Below the pieces are notes generated by a model, which saw nothing but the letters and a program-made list of their open reading frames with translations, did no database searches and had not been told where the DNA came from. From assembly GCA_013399305.1 (NCBI GenBank), contig VXAI01000013.1:6775481-6839480 (forward strand): DNA of 64,000 nucleotides. Reading direction: 5' to 3'. How positions within the stretch are numbered: position 1 is the first letter of the stretch; every line of letters begins with the position of its first letter. Made by a program: the position numbers and the translations under genes. Positions 26,297 through 39,199 of the stretch are shown here, in pieces. The stretch is from Rostratula benghalensis (Eukaryota > Chordata > Aves > Charadriiformes > Rostratulidae).

Positions 26297-27836
26297 CACC
26301 AGCCTGTAGTGGTGGATAGAGAGCAAATTTATGGTTGAACTAAAGCTGAACTGTGGTGATGCAAAGAGTTCAGGGCAGGCACAAAACCACATCTTCTATA
26401 CATATAAGTTAACCTCAATTTGCTGGACCTGACCTGTGCAGGTTTTGGACATAGTCAATGGAAAGAAAATTTTCTTCAGAGAAGATTCAGGGTTGAAAAT
26501 TAGCTATAAGAGTCTGACTCCCTTCTGGAAGGAGTCAATTGCTTCCATGATCAGAGGGACCCCTGAGAAAACATACAAATCCACGGAGGTTATACAGCAG
26601 CCAAACAGGGTCTTTTTATTTGCTATGTTAGACTTCATTGTTAAATCTCACCAAGTCCCACTTCAGGTCCTTTTTTTGGATCTAACCCAGAAAACTTTCT
26701 TCAAAGCCTGACTGGCGAATAATAGAAAAATCTTTGAGCATAGTTGTCTCATTAAGCACCAAGCTGCCAGGGTTTAAGTTCAGAAATATTAGTTCAATGT
26801 TCTTTCATCTGCATAAATACATTTTTACAGGACATTTGGCCTTTTTCATTCCTCCAGTTTTCTAATAAAGATTGAACTTCACAGGAAGAGAGAAGGGCAG
26901 AGAGTCTGATTGAGAGGAAAGAGTAACACAGGGAGAGTAACTCTTTCTCTATATATTGAATCTCTCTGATTCAGACTGTTATATATATGATATCAAGAGC
27001 AGAATGATTGACATTGCAAAAAGAGAGAAAGACAGAAACACCTCCAGAGTACCATAGCACTCACTTGCTATTTTGAATTATATGAACATTCTTGATTTAG
27101 TTAAGTAAGAAGCATACTTATGTTTAAAAGATATACACTGAATATGACCAGAAGTCAAAGGTTACCTTTTACATTGCATTTTTTCCCCTTTGTTTAAAAA
27201 TATGCTTTTCATTACTGTTATACCCAGGCATTTCTAATTGGGTAGAAAAATAGGTAAGAGCCACTTGGACCTATTCTTTATATCTGGGCCTTTTCAAAGA
27301 AATCTTCAGTGAAACATATATCCACCAACCTGATACATTTGCAGTCACAATCCTCCCCCTAGTCCTACATTGTAATGGTGTGGTGCTTTTATTTGGTAGA
27401 GGGCTGGATAATTTCAGTAAACATGCTCAAAACTCAAATCTTGAAAGGTTTTGTTTTCAATTACATTAAAAATTAAGTTAAAAAACCTCAAATAAATTTA
27501 ATTCCCCATTTTTTTTCCTTTCTCTTTTTGTGGGATTGGATTTACTTGCCCAGTGACAGTGGTAGGACTGAATAGAAAGTTTAAGCCATTTGAACTTGTA
27601 CTCATAAGTTAGCTGTGAATTAAAATATGGGGTTGAGGAAAGCATGAGCACTTTTAATGAACTGGTCTTTAACCTCTTTTATATAGTAGGTATGGATTTT
27701 TTTTTCAAGTATGAGGGATACTTAAAATTGACTCTGATAATAATAAAATTAACTCTGATAATATAATTAATATAATTAAACCAGACAATGACTTAAGAGA
27801 AGAAAGCATATATGTATTCATAAATACATTATTTGC
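26297..27836. other. AT-rich non-coding stretch, nothing recognised
   Basis: No repeat family or gene was recognised in about 1.5 kb. A 91-codon plus-strand frame at 26436-26711 has no domain signature. A small duplicated phrase (AACTCTGATAAT twice) occurs at about 27728-27761. Confidence 0.55.
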
Positions 27837-28723
27837 TTGGTGAGTTGTTCCTTGGTTTTGGCAGCCAAAGAACCCACACAGCCACTCTGTCTCTCCCCTC
27901 AGACCACCCCCCAGCCCATATGATATAGAGAAAGTAAGAAAAACAGGGGCAAGAAAGCTCACAGGTCAAGATGAAGCAGGGAAATCATTCACATGCTATT
28001 GTTATGGGCAAAAGAGACTCAATATGGGGAATTTGACTTAATTCACTGCCAATTAATATAAATATTTAGACATTGATTTATGTAATGGAAACAAAGAAGA
28101 TAAATTTAAACACTTAGGGAAAGCTTGGCTTTCTAAATGTCACTCAGACACTTTTCTTTCCCCCTTCCTATTTCTGCTGTCAACGCTCCCTCTGTTACCA
28201 CTGCAGATAACACTCAGTCCCTTTGTTGATGTAAAAGCTGGTGCAGGAGGTTGGGTCAGTGTGTGGTAGTTTCTTTCTGTTGCTTGTCATTTCTCATCCT
28301 GTTATTCCACTACTCCTTCCTTTTTACTTTTTTCCTTTGCACTGAAACGAATCCTCCAGAGCCTGCAGTTACTTTGAGGCTTGTCCATGGGCCACAGTCC
28401 CTCGGGTGGTGTACCGTCTCCGACATGGGTTTATCCATGGTCTACAGACCCTCTTCAGGTGCTACCAGTTCCACTACAGATCACCTCCTACTGCTTTGGC
28501 TGCATTCTCCTTGTTTGTTCCTTAGTGTTCTCTCTCCTTTCCTAAATATGTATTCATAGACGTGCCACCACCTTAGCAGATGGGCTCAGCCGTGTCCTTT
28601 AGTCCATCAGAAGTGGTTGAAACCAGCTATATCTTGCATGGAGCAACCCCTGACTTCTCAAAGAGGCCACCCCTGCAGCCCCCCCACACTGCCAATACCT
28701 TGCCATTTATTCCCAATACCTTA
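27837..28723 (-). mobile_element. Degenerate endogenous-retrovirus LTR (minus strand), apparently solitary
   Basis: Compared with LTRs I recognise as widespread in bird genomes, this reads as one such LTR on the minus strand. Its 5' edge is near 28723 (reverse complement of GCCAATACCTTGCCATTTAT), next to a run of C's and 'agaggccacccctgcagcc'. A central section has 'ccatgggccacagtccctcgg' and 'atccatggtctacagaccctc' phrases. The 3' section is near 27940-28050 ('aagctcacaggtcaagatga', 'gggcaaaagagactcaatat'), and the 3' edge is near 27837. The polyadenylation site, normally AATAAA, is decayed (minus strand GGCAGTGAATTAAG). There is no adjacent gag, pol or env sequence, so this is probably a solo LTR left by recombination. 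I do not assign a family name, and the boundaries are approximate. Confidence 0.8.
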
Positions 28724-29075
28724 CTGTAATATAAATAAATTTATTTTATATAAAATACATATGAAATAGATAGCTTTTGTGGTAAAGCATTTCTTTCATA
28801 ATTACATAAAAGCATTTCTAACAGTCTTAAAATGAGATGTAAAGGTAAATGCTACTCAGTAACTGATTATCAAGTAACACCCTCAGACTTTATGAGTCAT
28901 AAGGGGAGGGAACAAAACAAGCTGATATAAGAGAAGAAAAGGAGTAGAAAGGATATGAATCCATAAAAATTTCAAACGGCAAGCTGTGGCATTTATTCAA
29001 AATCTGACATGTGAGGAATTTACTTACAAAGGAGCTGACCTGCATTGCTTTAGAGTAGTGTTAAAGTAACTCCAT

Positions 29076-29149
29076 TGCAAAATGCCTTAGTCCATGAGCC
29101 ATTAAAATCAGCAACATGGAAATGGCTCATGGACTAACACCTGCAAAAT
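29076..29149. repeat. Perfect 17-bp inverted repeat flanked by 8-bp direct repeats
   Basis: TTAGTCCATGAGCCATT at 29087-29103 and its exact reverse complement at 29121-29137 are separated by a 17-nt loop. Outside the arms, TGCAAAAT occurs at 29076-29083 and again at 29142-29149. A 58-bp unit with internal inverted repeats between 8-bp direct repeats resembles a very small DNA-transposon derivative (hAT-type elements make 8-bp target duplications). However, the inverted repeats stop 3-4 bp short of the direct repeats. It could also be a transcribed hairpin. The stem does not extend with the mismatched pairing usual for a microRNA precursor. Confidence 0.6.
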
Positions 29150-31879
29150 TTTCTTGTCAGGGTCCATTTTAGGGCTTATGAGTCAACAGAGATGTAGGGG
29201 ACCACAGGTATGGTGGTCACAGGCACATTGCTGCCTTTCATTTGGAATTCAGAGTTCTCTCTTTATGACATCACAAGGGCTTAAAAGTAATTTCAACACA
29301 GAAAAATATAAAGAATGGCTGGCTCAGAAGTGTGGCTGAAACACAGTTGAGCTTACTTCATCTTGGTTTGATAGCAGCGCAAAAGTAAATGCAGGATTTT
29401 CTTCCTTGCAAAATCAAACTTTGTGACTTTCTATTTTAAAATATGGCTGATTGATTGCTACTTCATTCAGATTTCACCAAGCATAATACTCCCTCACGAG
29501 CTAATTCTAATTCCAAATGCTAAGTGCTAAACCAAGCCCTGCTCAACAATCAGTAAATTGCGATGCAACTATCAAAGGATATGGTCCCTACACTTAGTTT
29601 CCCTGATGCCTCTCAGTTGCATAAAGGCTGTCATTATATGTAGTGGGGATCTAATTGAACCAGTGCATAGTGGCGGAAAATTACAGTCCTGATAGTGAAA
29701 TAAGAGCTGATACGATTTTGCAGCAGTACCAGCACTATTCAAATCTCATAATGTTAGAGGAAGGTAATTGCCAAGATTGATGGAGGATGCTCAAATGTAT
29801 ATTGAACTTTGCATGTTTGATATCTACTCTTAAAATGGAACCTTTATAATTGGGCCCTCTCAAAACTGCTGGTACATTACTCATAGATAAATTTTTTTTC
29901 TTTGGTGTCATTCACAATCATCACAATACGTCACTGAGCACTGAAAACATTTGGGGATATTTATCTAAATCTGAGGATTCTTCTAAATTATATTATTGCT
30001 CCTTTTGTGTTTTTTGGTCTTGTGCTTCCATAACTCTCTAGAAATATAGGAAGAAGACATCTCAGATTATCCAACTTTTCACATTTTTTACTTTGCCTAG
30101 TGACCATAACTAAAGCAAAGAAATAAATGCCTCTACATGTTTCAAAATCCCTAAGTGTTAGTTTGAGTTAATCCTTAAACTGGTAGTTCAACACGTTTTC
30201 AAAGTTTCATTGAAAAAAATAAACCCAGTTATATACCTCTACTCTTCCTGTTAGACTTGGTAGCTGACCATATTCATACAGTAGTTTCCCATAATAATAA
30301 AAAAATACTGTGTAATCGCTGTATCTGAAATATTTTTGGGGTTATTTTGAATTAAGCTTTGGAGTAAGTTTGTTACAAATCTCTTGCTGGCATATAGAGT
30401 GGCATAACAAAGAGACAACAAATAGCAGCCAATGGCACAAGCTTCTGTGCAGAACAATGGGGTGAGATGAAATTCAGAGAATAAAGTACCACCAGCATTA
30501 ATAGATTCTTTGTAAGTAAGAATGAGAAGTTGTGGGAGTGCCAAGGTTCATACCTATTAATATAGAGGAGTCTTCATGATACAATTTTTAAGATCTGTAG
30601 ACATTGCCAAGCTTAACTCCTAATCCCTTTGAGAGGAACTAGTTGCATACATAGGTTCCTAAATATTTGTATATTATGGCCAAAGGGCTTCTGAGGTAGG
30701 CACCCAGAATGAAACGCTAAATTGTGTACAAAACCTTTCTCTGTCATATGCAGATCTGCGTGTCTCTGAATGATGCCTTGGAGCATCACCTTGCTAGTGA
30801 GGAGCTGCCTACATATTCCCCAGAGGAAATGCTCAGAATGGGGGTTTATGTGAAAAGGTCTTGGGTGCCTCTATCCTATTGAGGTCCAGTTTTCCTCCTA
30901 AGTTTGAGAACCTGTAGAAATGGAAGGGATCCTAATGTGAGGAATATGCTGTCTCACTTTTTGCATTATTACTGAGACACATGTTCTATAGCTTACCTGC
31001 TTTTTAGGTTTTCAGACTTCTATCTCATTTGTTGAGAAAATGCACTCTCCTTTAGAGTGCTACTCTTTCAACTCTCCTGCTGAATCTGTGTCACTCTGCA
31101 GCAAAGAAAACGTGCTGGACAGGAAAAGTGGGTGCCTTAGAAGGGTATCCCAGCATGCTGGCACATTGAAATATCATCAAGCAAGACAGTTATGCTGCAT
31201 AGCCCAGAGACTAGGATACTAAGGAAAGTGTCCTGGGTTTTACTTCTGTGAATAAAACTACATTTTAGATGAAGAACATCAGAACCAGTTTTGGTCAGAC
31301 ATGAAGGTATCTTCTGACTATTAACTATTGCGTTGGTAACTGTTTAAAAATTCTTCACATACCTCCTTAAAGAATGTTGCAACACTGACATGGGCTTATG
31401 CTTTTCCCTCATTTCCCTTATTTTAATTTATTGCTAGGCAATGTTCAGGGTCGCCTCAGAATCGTGGGATTCAACAGAGGTTTGCTTTCTTTAGAATGTG
31501 AACTCCACAAGATCAGTTGTAAACTCTTAAATAAAAATCGACCCTGTGTCATATAAGAAGCTACACAACAAAACAACCAATCCATGTGATGTTCATAAAA
31601 GACTCTCAAAAATAACTGTCAGCACAGAATTGTGCAAAGCTTCTCAAAAAGGAAATTCATATATTATGGAAAGCACTTAGACTGTCTTGTGTTTGCTCTT
31701 GAACCAAGTGGACAGGATGGCAAAAAATACTTCTCTTTGTTCTACCATGTCCAGAGTTGGTAATGTTTCTTGTACACTTAAAAAAAGCCCAAAACAAAAG
31801 CTAATAGAAATTATTGTTTCCCATTACAATTTTCCCTCATTGTGCTGTCGCTGTTAGACTAATCAGGTCACTGCACAGA

Positions 31880-31990
31880 ATATCACAGCAGCGTCGCTGC
31901 CATGCACCAAGTTAATATGGGCAGAGTTGTAACAACATTTACCTCGCAGCAACCTGTGAAAACGTTCCACTGTTGTGTGATCTTTTTAGA
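31880..31990. promoter_or_regulatory. Candidate conserved non-coding block, unproven
   Basis: In a CpG-poor background this block keeps several CpG sites and two exact short palindromes: GCAGCG-T-CGCTGC at 31888-31900 and GTTGT-A-ACAAC at 31926-31936. CTCGCAGCAACC follows near 31943. There is no repeat signature. The call rests on sequence texture only. Confidence 0.18.
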
Positions 31991-34729
31991 CTAGCAAAAA
32001 ACCCCCAAACAAACAAACAAAACCAAACCCCTCAGGAGTTATTAAAATACATATTCTGTGTTTAAGCACAGCAATGATGCTTCAAAGGTACAATGGACAA
32101 ATGTTATTCTAAGCAGTTTTAACTGCATATTCAAGAACTCTTTTGAAAGCCTCTTGTACAGCTGCACAGTTAGAAAAGTAACACAATTAAAAAGAGCAAC
32201 TGAAGCTTTAGAGTCTGTCTACTGAATTTTGCTTTTCAAAATTAGATGCCATAAAAGTGCTTGAAATCTCAAAAAAAAAATGTTTTGCCAATTACTAAAT
32301 CAAATTGACAAACAGTTAAATAGAGCTATTTAAATCTCCTCAACTGACAGGCTAAATTTCAGTCTCACCAAGTCTGAAGCTGCAAAAATACTAATGTCAT
32401 AAAAAAAAAATTAACAAAAAGAACATCAGCGGAGTTTGAACTAAAGTGTTGCTGCCAGAGGGTGAAACATTTCAAGGTTTTACTAGTGTGGCCATTTCAG
32501 AATTAACATCGCTAATATGTTAATTAATTTAGTTTTAAATTTTTTTTGAAAATGTATTTAAGTGGGCATACTCAGCACTAGAAACCCTTTTACAGCTATA
32601 CCTTAATATCTATGATTTGTTTAAAGATCTTTCTGGGTAAGTTTTCTTCATTAGTCGCTACTGCTTTAAGTGGCAAGTCAGTTAATTGTTTCTATGCCAT
32701 TTTCACACGTGGCCTGACCATATGCAATGCTCTATTGATTTTAAGCAGTTTTGCACCTTTGATTAAATTCTGCTTTTGTTCAAGAGTCCATTTTCTCTCT
32801 TTCACTACCGAGAAACTGCTTAACCTTTCAGAGACAGAGAAGAGAAAAAAGTTGGGATTTTAGACCCGCCACAGCAAACAGTTAAATGATTATATTAACA
32901 GACATAAAATGTATCCATCTCATGAGAATATTTGTTATGAGTAATGATAGAGGAGCTGACTAGAGCAACTCACCCTTCTAAAAAAACAGGCAATCCCTGC
33001 CATATTATGTCATGTGTTGGCCTTCAATGTGGTTGAATTTAAACAGTCAGGTCCTATCTTTTCTGGGAGGCTTCCTGCCTTTCTTTAGTCTATAAAACAT
33101 CCACTCCCCATTATAGTTGCAAATATTCCTGACATAGACCAAAGCACACTTATCATTGTGTAAATAATTTTTAAAGTGTTGTGGAATAGCTTTGGATTAA
33201 TTTTATCCTGCAAGCTTGCTATTGTCCTTTTCCCCCTTCATCTTCTGCTCAGTATTTTTCCTCATGGCAATTTGTTTTGTAGCTTTTTACTAGACTGTTT
33301 CATAGTGAAAGTAATGGAACTATACTGGGCTGGTTTCTAAAGCTTCTCATCTATCATAACCATTCCTACAACTTTATCTGTTGAAGTAAGTGCATCTTTC
33401 TTACCGAGTACACTAGCAGCTCATTGTCAGCTGTGGAGAACTAGTCTTAGCCTTGAATGAACACGTCTAATAACGTACACAAAACTTGGAGAGAAAAGTG
33501 TGGATTGTACAAAGAAAGAGAAGAAAAGCACCAGGAAGCCAGCACAGTTCCAGCATCTTTCTAAACTCTGTGGTTAATTGCCAAAACAATTTATTTTTAC
33601 AGCAGGATTTGTACAAGGTTTGGTTTAGCCCAGCTAACAGGTCACAGCTGAGCGTCTACCTGTCTGTCACAAGTTGCCAGCAGCCTTGTGAATCCCATTA
33701 CCACCTTTCTATACCTTGGCCAAGGTGTCTTTGTCCCTGGTCTGCTGTGGCCCAGGCTTGGCATAGCAGATGGCTCACACCACACCGTGCTGCCTTGGGT
33801 CACACTTGAGTTCAGTCACACGGATCTTTTAGGACAAAAATGAAGGAAGAAGGGATGTAATTATGTTCATGGATAAAGTCCCACCCATCTACAATGAAAG
33901 CTTCAAGACTGGACGATGGGCAGTTGTTGGAGAATTCAGTGTTCTTCAGTGTAAGTTTGCTCATATCGAGTATCATGTACTTCCTCTTTAGAGGCACCAA
34001 ACATGTAAATCTACCTCACAGGACTTTAATTCTAATTACTTTTCTATGTTACCATACCTACTCAGGAAGAAATTTCACCTATAGTAACTACTCAATAATT
34101 GTTAGCTTCGTTCTAGTACTCCATCCTCTCTGCTGTTTTATCATGACTTTTGTGGTCTTCTTTTGCCTTAACATGAACATTAAGCTTTGATTTATCTATA
34201 TTTGGCTGTATATCTATTTTAGCACCATCCACATCAAAGTTCTTTTTGATTTCCTTGTCTTATTCTAGTACAATGCGAATACATCATTGTAACATTTTTA
34301 ACTTGCCTTGTGCACTCTTTTACTCTTTGTCTTAAACTTATTTATTTGAAATATCTTCCAAGTGTGCTGATTTTTGTCCTTTTCCCACACTTTCCCTCAC
34401 AGTGTTTTTCTACATCCTCTTTGCTTGTTTTTATAGTCTCATTTGTCTTCTTTCTTCCAGATATGTTTCTATTGTTCACAGATTGATTATATTAAATATC
34501 CTTTACCCAATTATATAGGAATACATTTTAGGTACATGCTGTGTGCCTCTCCTTTTTGCTTACTGACAATAATTTTGCTTGTGGCTTCTGATGTAATACC
34601 ATTGTTCAATATATATTTCTCATCCATTATTTTCTCTTATAATAGTATCTTCGTTTTCTTTTCAAAATTTTATTTTCTTAAGAGAAATATTTGTCACTCA
34701 GGAATCCTTTAAGCAGTTCATGTTTAGAA

Positions 34730-36100
34730 CTGAAGGATGTATATTAGAGGTGGGCATGTAATGGTCAAGGCTCATCTCCATGAACCCAAAAGAGCCCAGA
34801 GAAACAACAACAATTGGAGGGACCCCAACAACCTCATTATTATAAAAGGAACCCCTGAGGTGGTTACTCCCCAGGTGATCCCAGGGTAGTCTCAGGCCAT
34901 GGCCCCAGGATGGCACCCGCCAACCTGATGCCTCAGTCAACCAATGGGAGGTGATTATGACCTTTGGGAATGTGGGAGTCATTATAGGATGTCAGGATCT
35001 GCCTTCTGCAATTGTGCAAAATTCATTGTGGGATGTTCAGGGGAAGGATCAAAGGTGAGGAAAAGGAGGCATCAAAGAAGGCTGGTGGGGAACAAGCAAG
35101 GGAAAAACAAAGGAGAAATAGGATGACAAGGATGAGTCATGTGCAATAGGCTGACCAACACTGTTATCTGGCCATTAACTAGACCTAATCACCACAGTCT
35201 GTCCTGTCTTCTCAATCCATTTCTAACTATTTTCCTGGGTGTAGACATCTCTGTCCTGTGTGTATATGTGTTACTGGGGATTTAAGTGCAGCAGCTGGAG
35301 TGGGACCAGGGACCTCAGGGACCAGCATGTCTATGTGTTGGCAACCAGAGATATCACAGAATATGTGCATTGTGTGCAGGTGTGTATGTCAGTGTGTAAT
35401 CACTGATATGCTTCTAGTTGGACTAGCCAGTGAGTAAGACAAGAGACTCAGCAGCTGGGTATTGCAGCAACCATAAGTTTAGGCTGGATCCTGGAGAGAC
35501 CAGAGGGTCTGAGAGCTGGCTAAATGGGGGGCAGGGGGACCATGTGAGGCACTGGAGAGATCATGGGGTGTGGGGTGAGCTACTGGAGGGTTCATAGATC
35601 TGAACCAGCTAGTAGACCACGTGTTGCCTGTGGGCATATATCTATGTATGAGGCACCTGGGGAACCAGGTGTCAAGGGACAACTACTGAACAATCTGAGC
35701 GTGCAAGGATGGTTAGTGCAGGGATCTATACTGTGTGTAGGAACATGTGTGCATGTGTGTGCATGCAGGTTAGCACACCAGCAACTGGAGTGGGGTTGTG
35801 GCCTTGGAGGCTCCAATGTCCAGGTGCAGCCTGAACCCAGCTGCTAGAGGGATACGTGTCGTGTATGAAGGTTTCCCCACTAACGTGCTTTCATTCTGAT
35901 TAGCCAGAAAGGAGAATAGAATAACCTCATTTGTGCTGTTTCTGTTTGCATGAGTGCAGTGTTTTCTGTCTGTGTTGATCTATGTGGTCAGCAGTGTAAA
36001 CACATTCGCAGGGGTGTCTATTGAGAAGCTGGACCTCAGACCATGGAGCTATAGCAGTTTCCCTCTGTTAGGTTGCCAAATTAGGCAACACCTAATTAGG
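34730..36100 (+). mobile_element. Probable LTR-type interspersed repeat, TG-rich, family not named
   Basis: This 1.37-kb block is less AT-rich than its surroundings and has an LTR-like order on the plus strand. A TATAAAAG box lies at 34841-34848, followed by a G/A-rich section and a TG-rich section with short divergent repeats ('gcagctggagtggg' near 35293 and 'gcaactggagtggg' near 35782). A degenerate polyadenylation signal (GAGAATAGAATAAC, about 35912) comes next, then a T/G-rich downstream section and an edge near GGTTGCCAAATTAGGCAACA (36071-36090). It looks like an old avian endogenous-retrovirus LTR, from partial memory of similar bird sequences. No coding frame of a viral gene is visible, and the 94-codon frame at 35563 is low-complexity. 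Boundaries are approximate. Confidence 0.5.
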
Positions 36101-36748
36101 TAACACCTGAAAACAGTGTGTATCCAACTAGGATTTGCAAAAACCCTTAACGCATTGTTAAACAAATGGAAAACTTAACATTGACTTCAATAGGTGTGGA
36201 TTCCAGACAGGAAAGAGCATAAACATTTTTAGAATGAAATAATTTTTCAAGATATGTATTTTTTAAAAACATCTGTTTTTGAAAATCTAACACCTATTCA
36301 AAATGTGCAGTCTCGCACATTTACACTCGATAGTCTTATGCTATTTTGGGTTTTACTCTCCTTTCACTTACACTTTTTTAACAAGCTGTATATAATAGAA
36401 TAATTCTTAATTTATACCAGCATATCTGAGAAAAGAATCAGTTCCCAAATGTTTTCTATTAACGAACTGACAGAAAGCGTATATGAATTAAACAGGGCAA
36501 GTTAATGACAGGACCTACCTTTAGTTATCTGTGGTTTTAACAAGAAGGCTAGTATTATTCATACTGCATTTATGCCATATGAATACTACTAGTGTTCTCA
36601 GATGTTCCAAGCTATACAAGATATTTTCTTTTGCTTGTTTTTATCAGCACTAAAGAATAGATGGGAAAATGTGATCATCTTGTGTACAGCAAGAATCAAA
36701 AAATAATTTCTATTCCTTCTCTGCAGAACCTGAGAATTCATTCCTGAT
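36101..36748. other. AT-rich non-coding stretch, nothing recognised
   Basis: Unique-looking AT-rich sequence between an LTR-like block and a CR1 tail, with no gene or repeat family seen. Confidence 0.6.
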
Positions 36749-36960
36749 TCATAGAATAATCACAGAATATCTCAAGTTGGAAGGGACCTATAAGAATCAT
36801 CGAGTCAAATTCCCTGCTCCTTGCAGGACTACCTAAAGGTAGACCATATGAATAAGAGCATTGTCCAGATGCTCCTTGAATTCTGACCGGCTTAGTGCCA
36901 TAACCACTTCCCCGAGGAGCCTGTTCCAGTGACCGACCAATCCTGAAATGTGCTGGCATT
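36749..36960 (-). mobile_element. CR1 LINE 3' end (copy G)
   Basis: Plus strand TCATAGAATAATCACAGAAT, then AGTTGGAAGGGACCTATAAG, ATCATCGAGTCAAATTCCC and a distal 'gaggagcctgttccagtgacc' block. This is the reverse complement of a CR1 3' UTR of the subfamily with 'ccctgctccttgcaggactacc'. It is about 210 bp, 5'-truncated and non-coding. Confidence 0.93.
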
Positions 36961-39199
36961 GTTCAATATACCTGTAGAGACTAAATTTAAACATGGAAAA
37001 ATAAATTATTAGTTGTTCATCTGTTGTTTTACACTGTTGTATATTGCAACATTTGGTTTGACTTTACTGACAGTTTTAAGAGATACTTCTCTCTCTCTCT
37101 CTTCATGCATATATACACGTATGCTTCTCAAATATTATGGTAGTTCCAATGATTATTTTAGTTCCTTATTTAAATATAAAAAATGTCAGTCTAATTGCAG
37201 ATATTTCTGGAGGTTTATATTTTCTGTCAATATTGTAGAGGCCCAGAATGTCAAGAAAAATAATTACTAGTTATAGAACCTTAGAAATACAGGTCCAGAA
37301 CATGTTTGTGTTTAAAGTTTCTCTATAATTTCCATTTATATCATGCCTTTAAATATGTATTTTTGTCTCTGTGTGTATATATGCTTTTCCATGACTAAGA
37401 GTAACTTTGCATTGAACAGTAATAAATCTGCAGTTGATACTCCGAAGTGCTTGAAGTGTAGAATGTAAGAATGAATAATGATTCTTAAGTGGAATTGTTT
37501 TTAAATATAGCATGAGAAAATTGAAAATGTAATTATGTCCTATGTCTTTGCATCTTACATTCTTAAGAATATATTTTTGGGTTCTACATTTACAAATTAT
37601 GTGTCATGTAGAAGTTTTCCATATTTGTATAGCAAGGAGAATCGATATTTTCATTGATATAGTAACTTAAATTTCCATATTTATTAAAAATGGATGTTAA
37701 TTGAGAAACTAGTAATTCATCAATGTCCAGAAAGGTCCTCTCAAACTTCAAAATAAAAGTGTCACCTTTCCAAAAAAATTCTAATGCCTCTTTAGTCTGA
37801 AAATGTAAAAAAATATGCATTACACAAATATCTCCTTGAAATAAAAAAAAAAAAAAAAAAAAAAGAAAAAAGCAATGAAAAGTTGAGTGTACGTTTCTGA
37901 GCTGAAGGAACAGATGAAGGAGCTCTACTTTAATAGCCACAGCAGCACTTGTTCCAACCCTCTCAAACATTCAGCTAATTCCCCAGCAGGGATGTTAACT
38001 GAGAAGATCAGATCACATTATCAATAAGCAGCTTCCTGTATGACACACCACACTTCCTCACCTTTAATCTGTCTACTTCGCTTACCAAAAGCAGCCTAAC
38101 TGCAGTAGCACAGATCTCAGCAGCTTGTGATTTAATCCTAGGAAGGCACACGTGTGGCTCACAGCAAGGGAGGAAAGAACGGGAGGCGGACCCAGTCAGC
38201 TGCAGCTGGGGTCCAAAACATAATGTGAGAAGTTGCCCACTGAGCAGGAAATCTCACAGGTAGGCTCAGCAGATGTGTGTGCACCTTCCTATTTAACTCA
38301 TCAAAAGGAACCCGAGTGCTCAGGAGCGCTGTCATCAGGATGTCCAAGCTAATGCAAGGCAATGAATGTCGGGATTGGCATAGGAGGGGTTGGAGAGGGG
38401 CCCACAGCTGCTACTCAGCATTGCCAAAGTCAGTGCAGGGGTGGTGGGGAGGTGCCAAGGGATGGTGTCCTCTGCAGGTGGGGAATGTTACCCTCTGAAG
38501 TCTATAGCATGTCACAAACCAGACTGCACTCACAGGGAAGTGCCAGGGAGTGGCGGAGTATATAGGTTTTTATCACTGAGGTCATATAGGTGCATATTGC
38601 TACAGGAAGTATATCAGCCACTGTGTATACTTTAAATTTAGATTTAGGGTGAAGAATTTGGAACTGGAATGGCTGTCCTGCTATAGCAGGCAACTGCTTC
38701 ATCATAATTCCTTTAACTATCTTCAAGATAGAGCTTAATCAGCTTATTAGGTTTGAATTCCCTCTCCTCCCCCTGCTTTGAGTGTCATTTCTCTGATGGT
38801 TAGAAGTGTTATAATTTACAACCTAATTTAATTTATAGGCAGTTTATATTCATCATGTTCTTGTGTCAACATCATCCTTTACCTTAAATACAGCACTTTT
38901 TTTCTCCCTGGAGTTTATGCATGTAATGTAGGTTGTGGGAAAGTGATTTATCTCCTCAGATATATCTTCTCTTTCTCTTTGTTTTGCAGGCAAAAGAAAG
39001 AAACCCATTTTTCTTCTTCAAAATAGGCATTCTGTTCCTGACGTTCCTAGAAGCATTATTGTGTTGGATCTGCTTCAGTATGAATGAATCTTTTGCAAAC
39101 ATGGGTGGCCTGTACTGTATACATCACCAGTGCTTTTTACATAAATGTATTTTTTCACTTGTCTCTTCTGAAAATGCTTTTCCTGGATGTGGTCTGTGA
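36961..39199. other. Non-coding stretch with simple repeats and a less AT-rich patch
   Basis: It contains a TCTC tract at about 37088-37102 and A22 at 37843-37864. A patch at about 38160-38560 is more GC-rich, with several overlapping small frames on the plus strand. None of these frames has a recognisable domain, and together they look like chance frames in a locally GC-rich patch. The minus-strand 126-codon frame at 37590-37970 runs through the poly-A tract (poly-Phe) and is rejected. Confidence 0.5.

Larger units (their letters stand above)
28724..34729. other. AT-rich non-coding stretch with an unexplained hairpin
   Basis: About 6 kb with no nameable repeat and no supportable exon. It holds the hairpin at 29076-29149 and a CpG-bearing block near 31880-31990 (both entered separately). 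The part from about 34000 to 34700 is pyrimidine-rich on the plus strand. The 107-codon frame at 33486-33809 has no recognisable domain. Confidence 0.55.

Noticed and set aside
29076..29149. Hairpin as a microRNA precursor
   Set aside because: The stem is only 17 bp and stops abruptly with no continuing imperfect pairing, unlike a typical precursor of about 30 bp of paired stem. I keep it as an unexplained inverted repeat.
37590..37970. 126-codon minus-strand frame
   Set aside because: It runs through a poly-A tract that gives poly-Phe. The rest has no domain.
38160..38560. Locally GC-richer patch with several small plus-strand frames, considered as a CpG island or exon
   Set aside because: CpG sites are few, the frames lack domains and overlap in several phases, and no promoter or splice pattern supports an exon.
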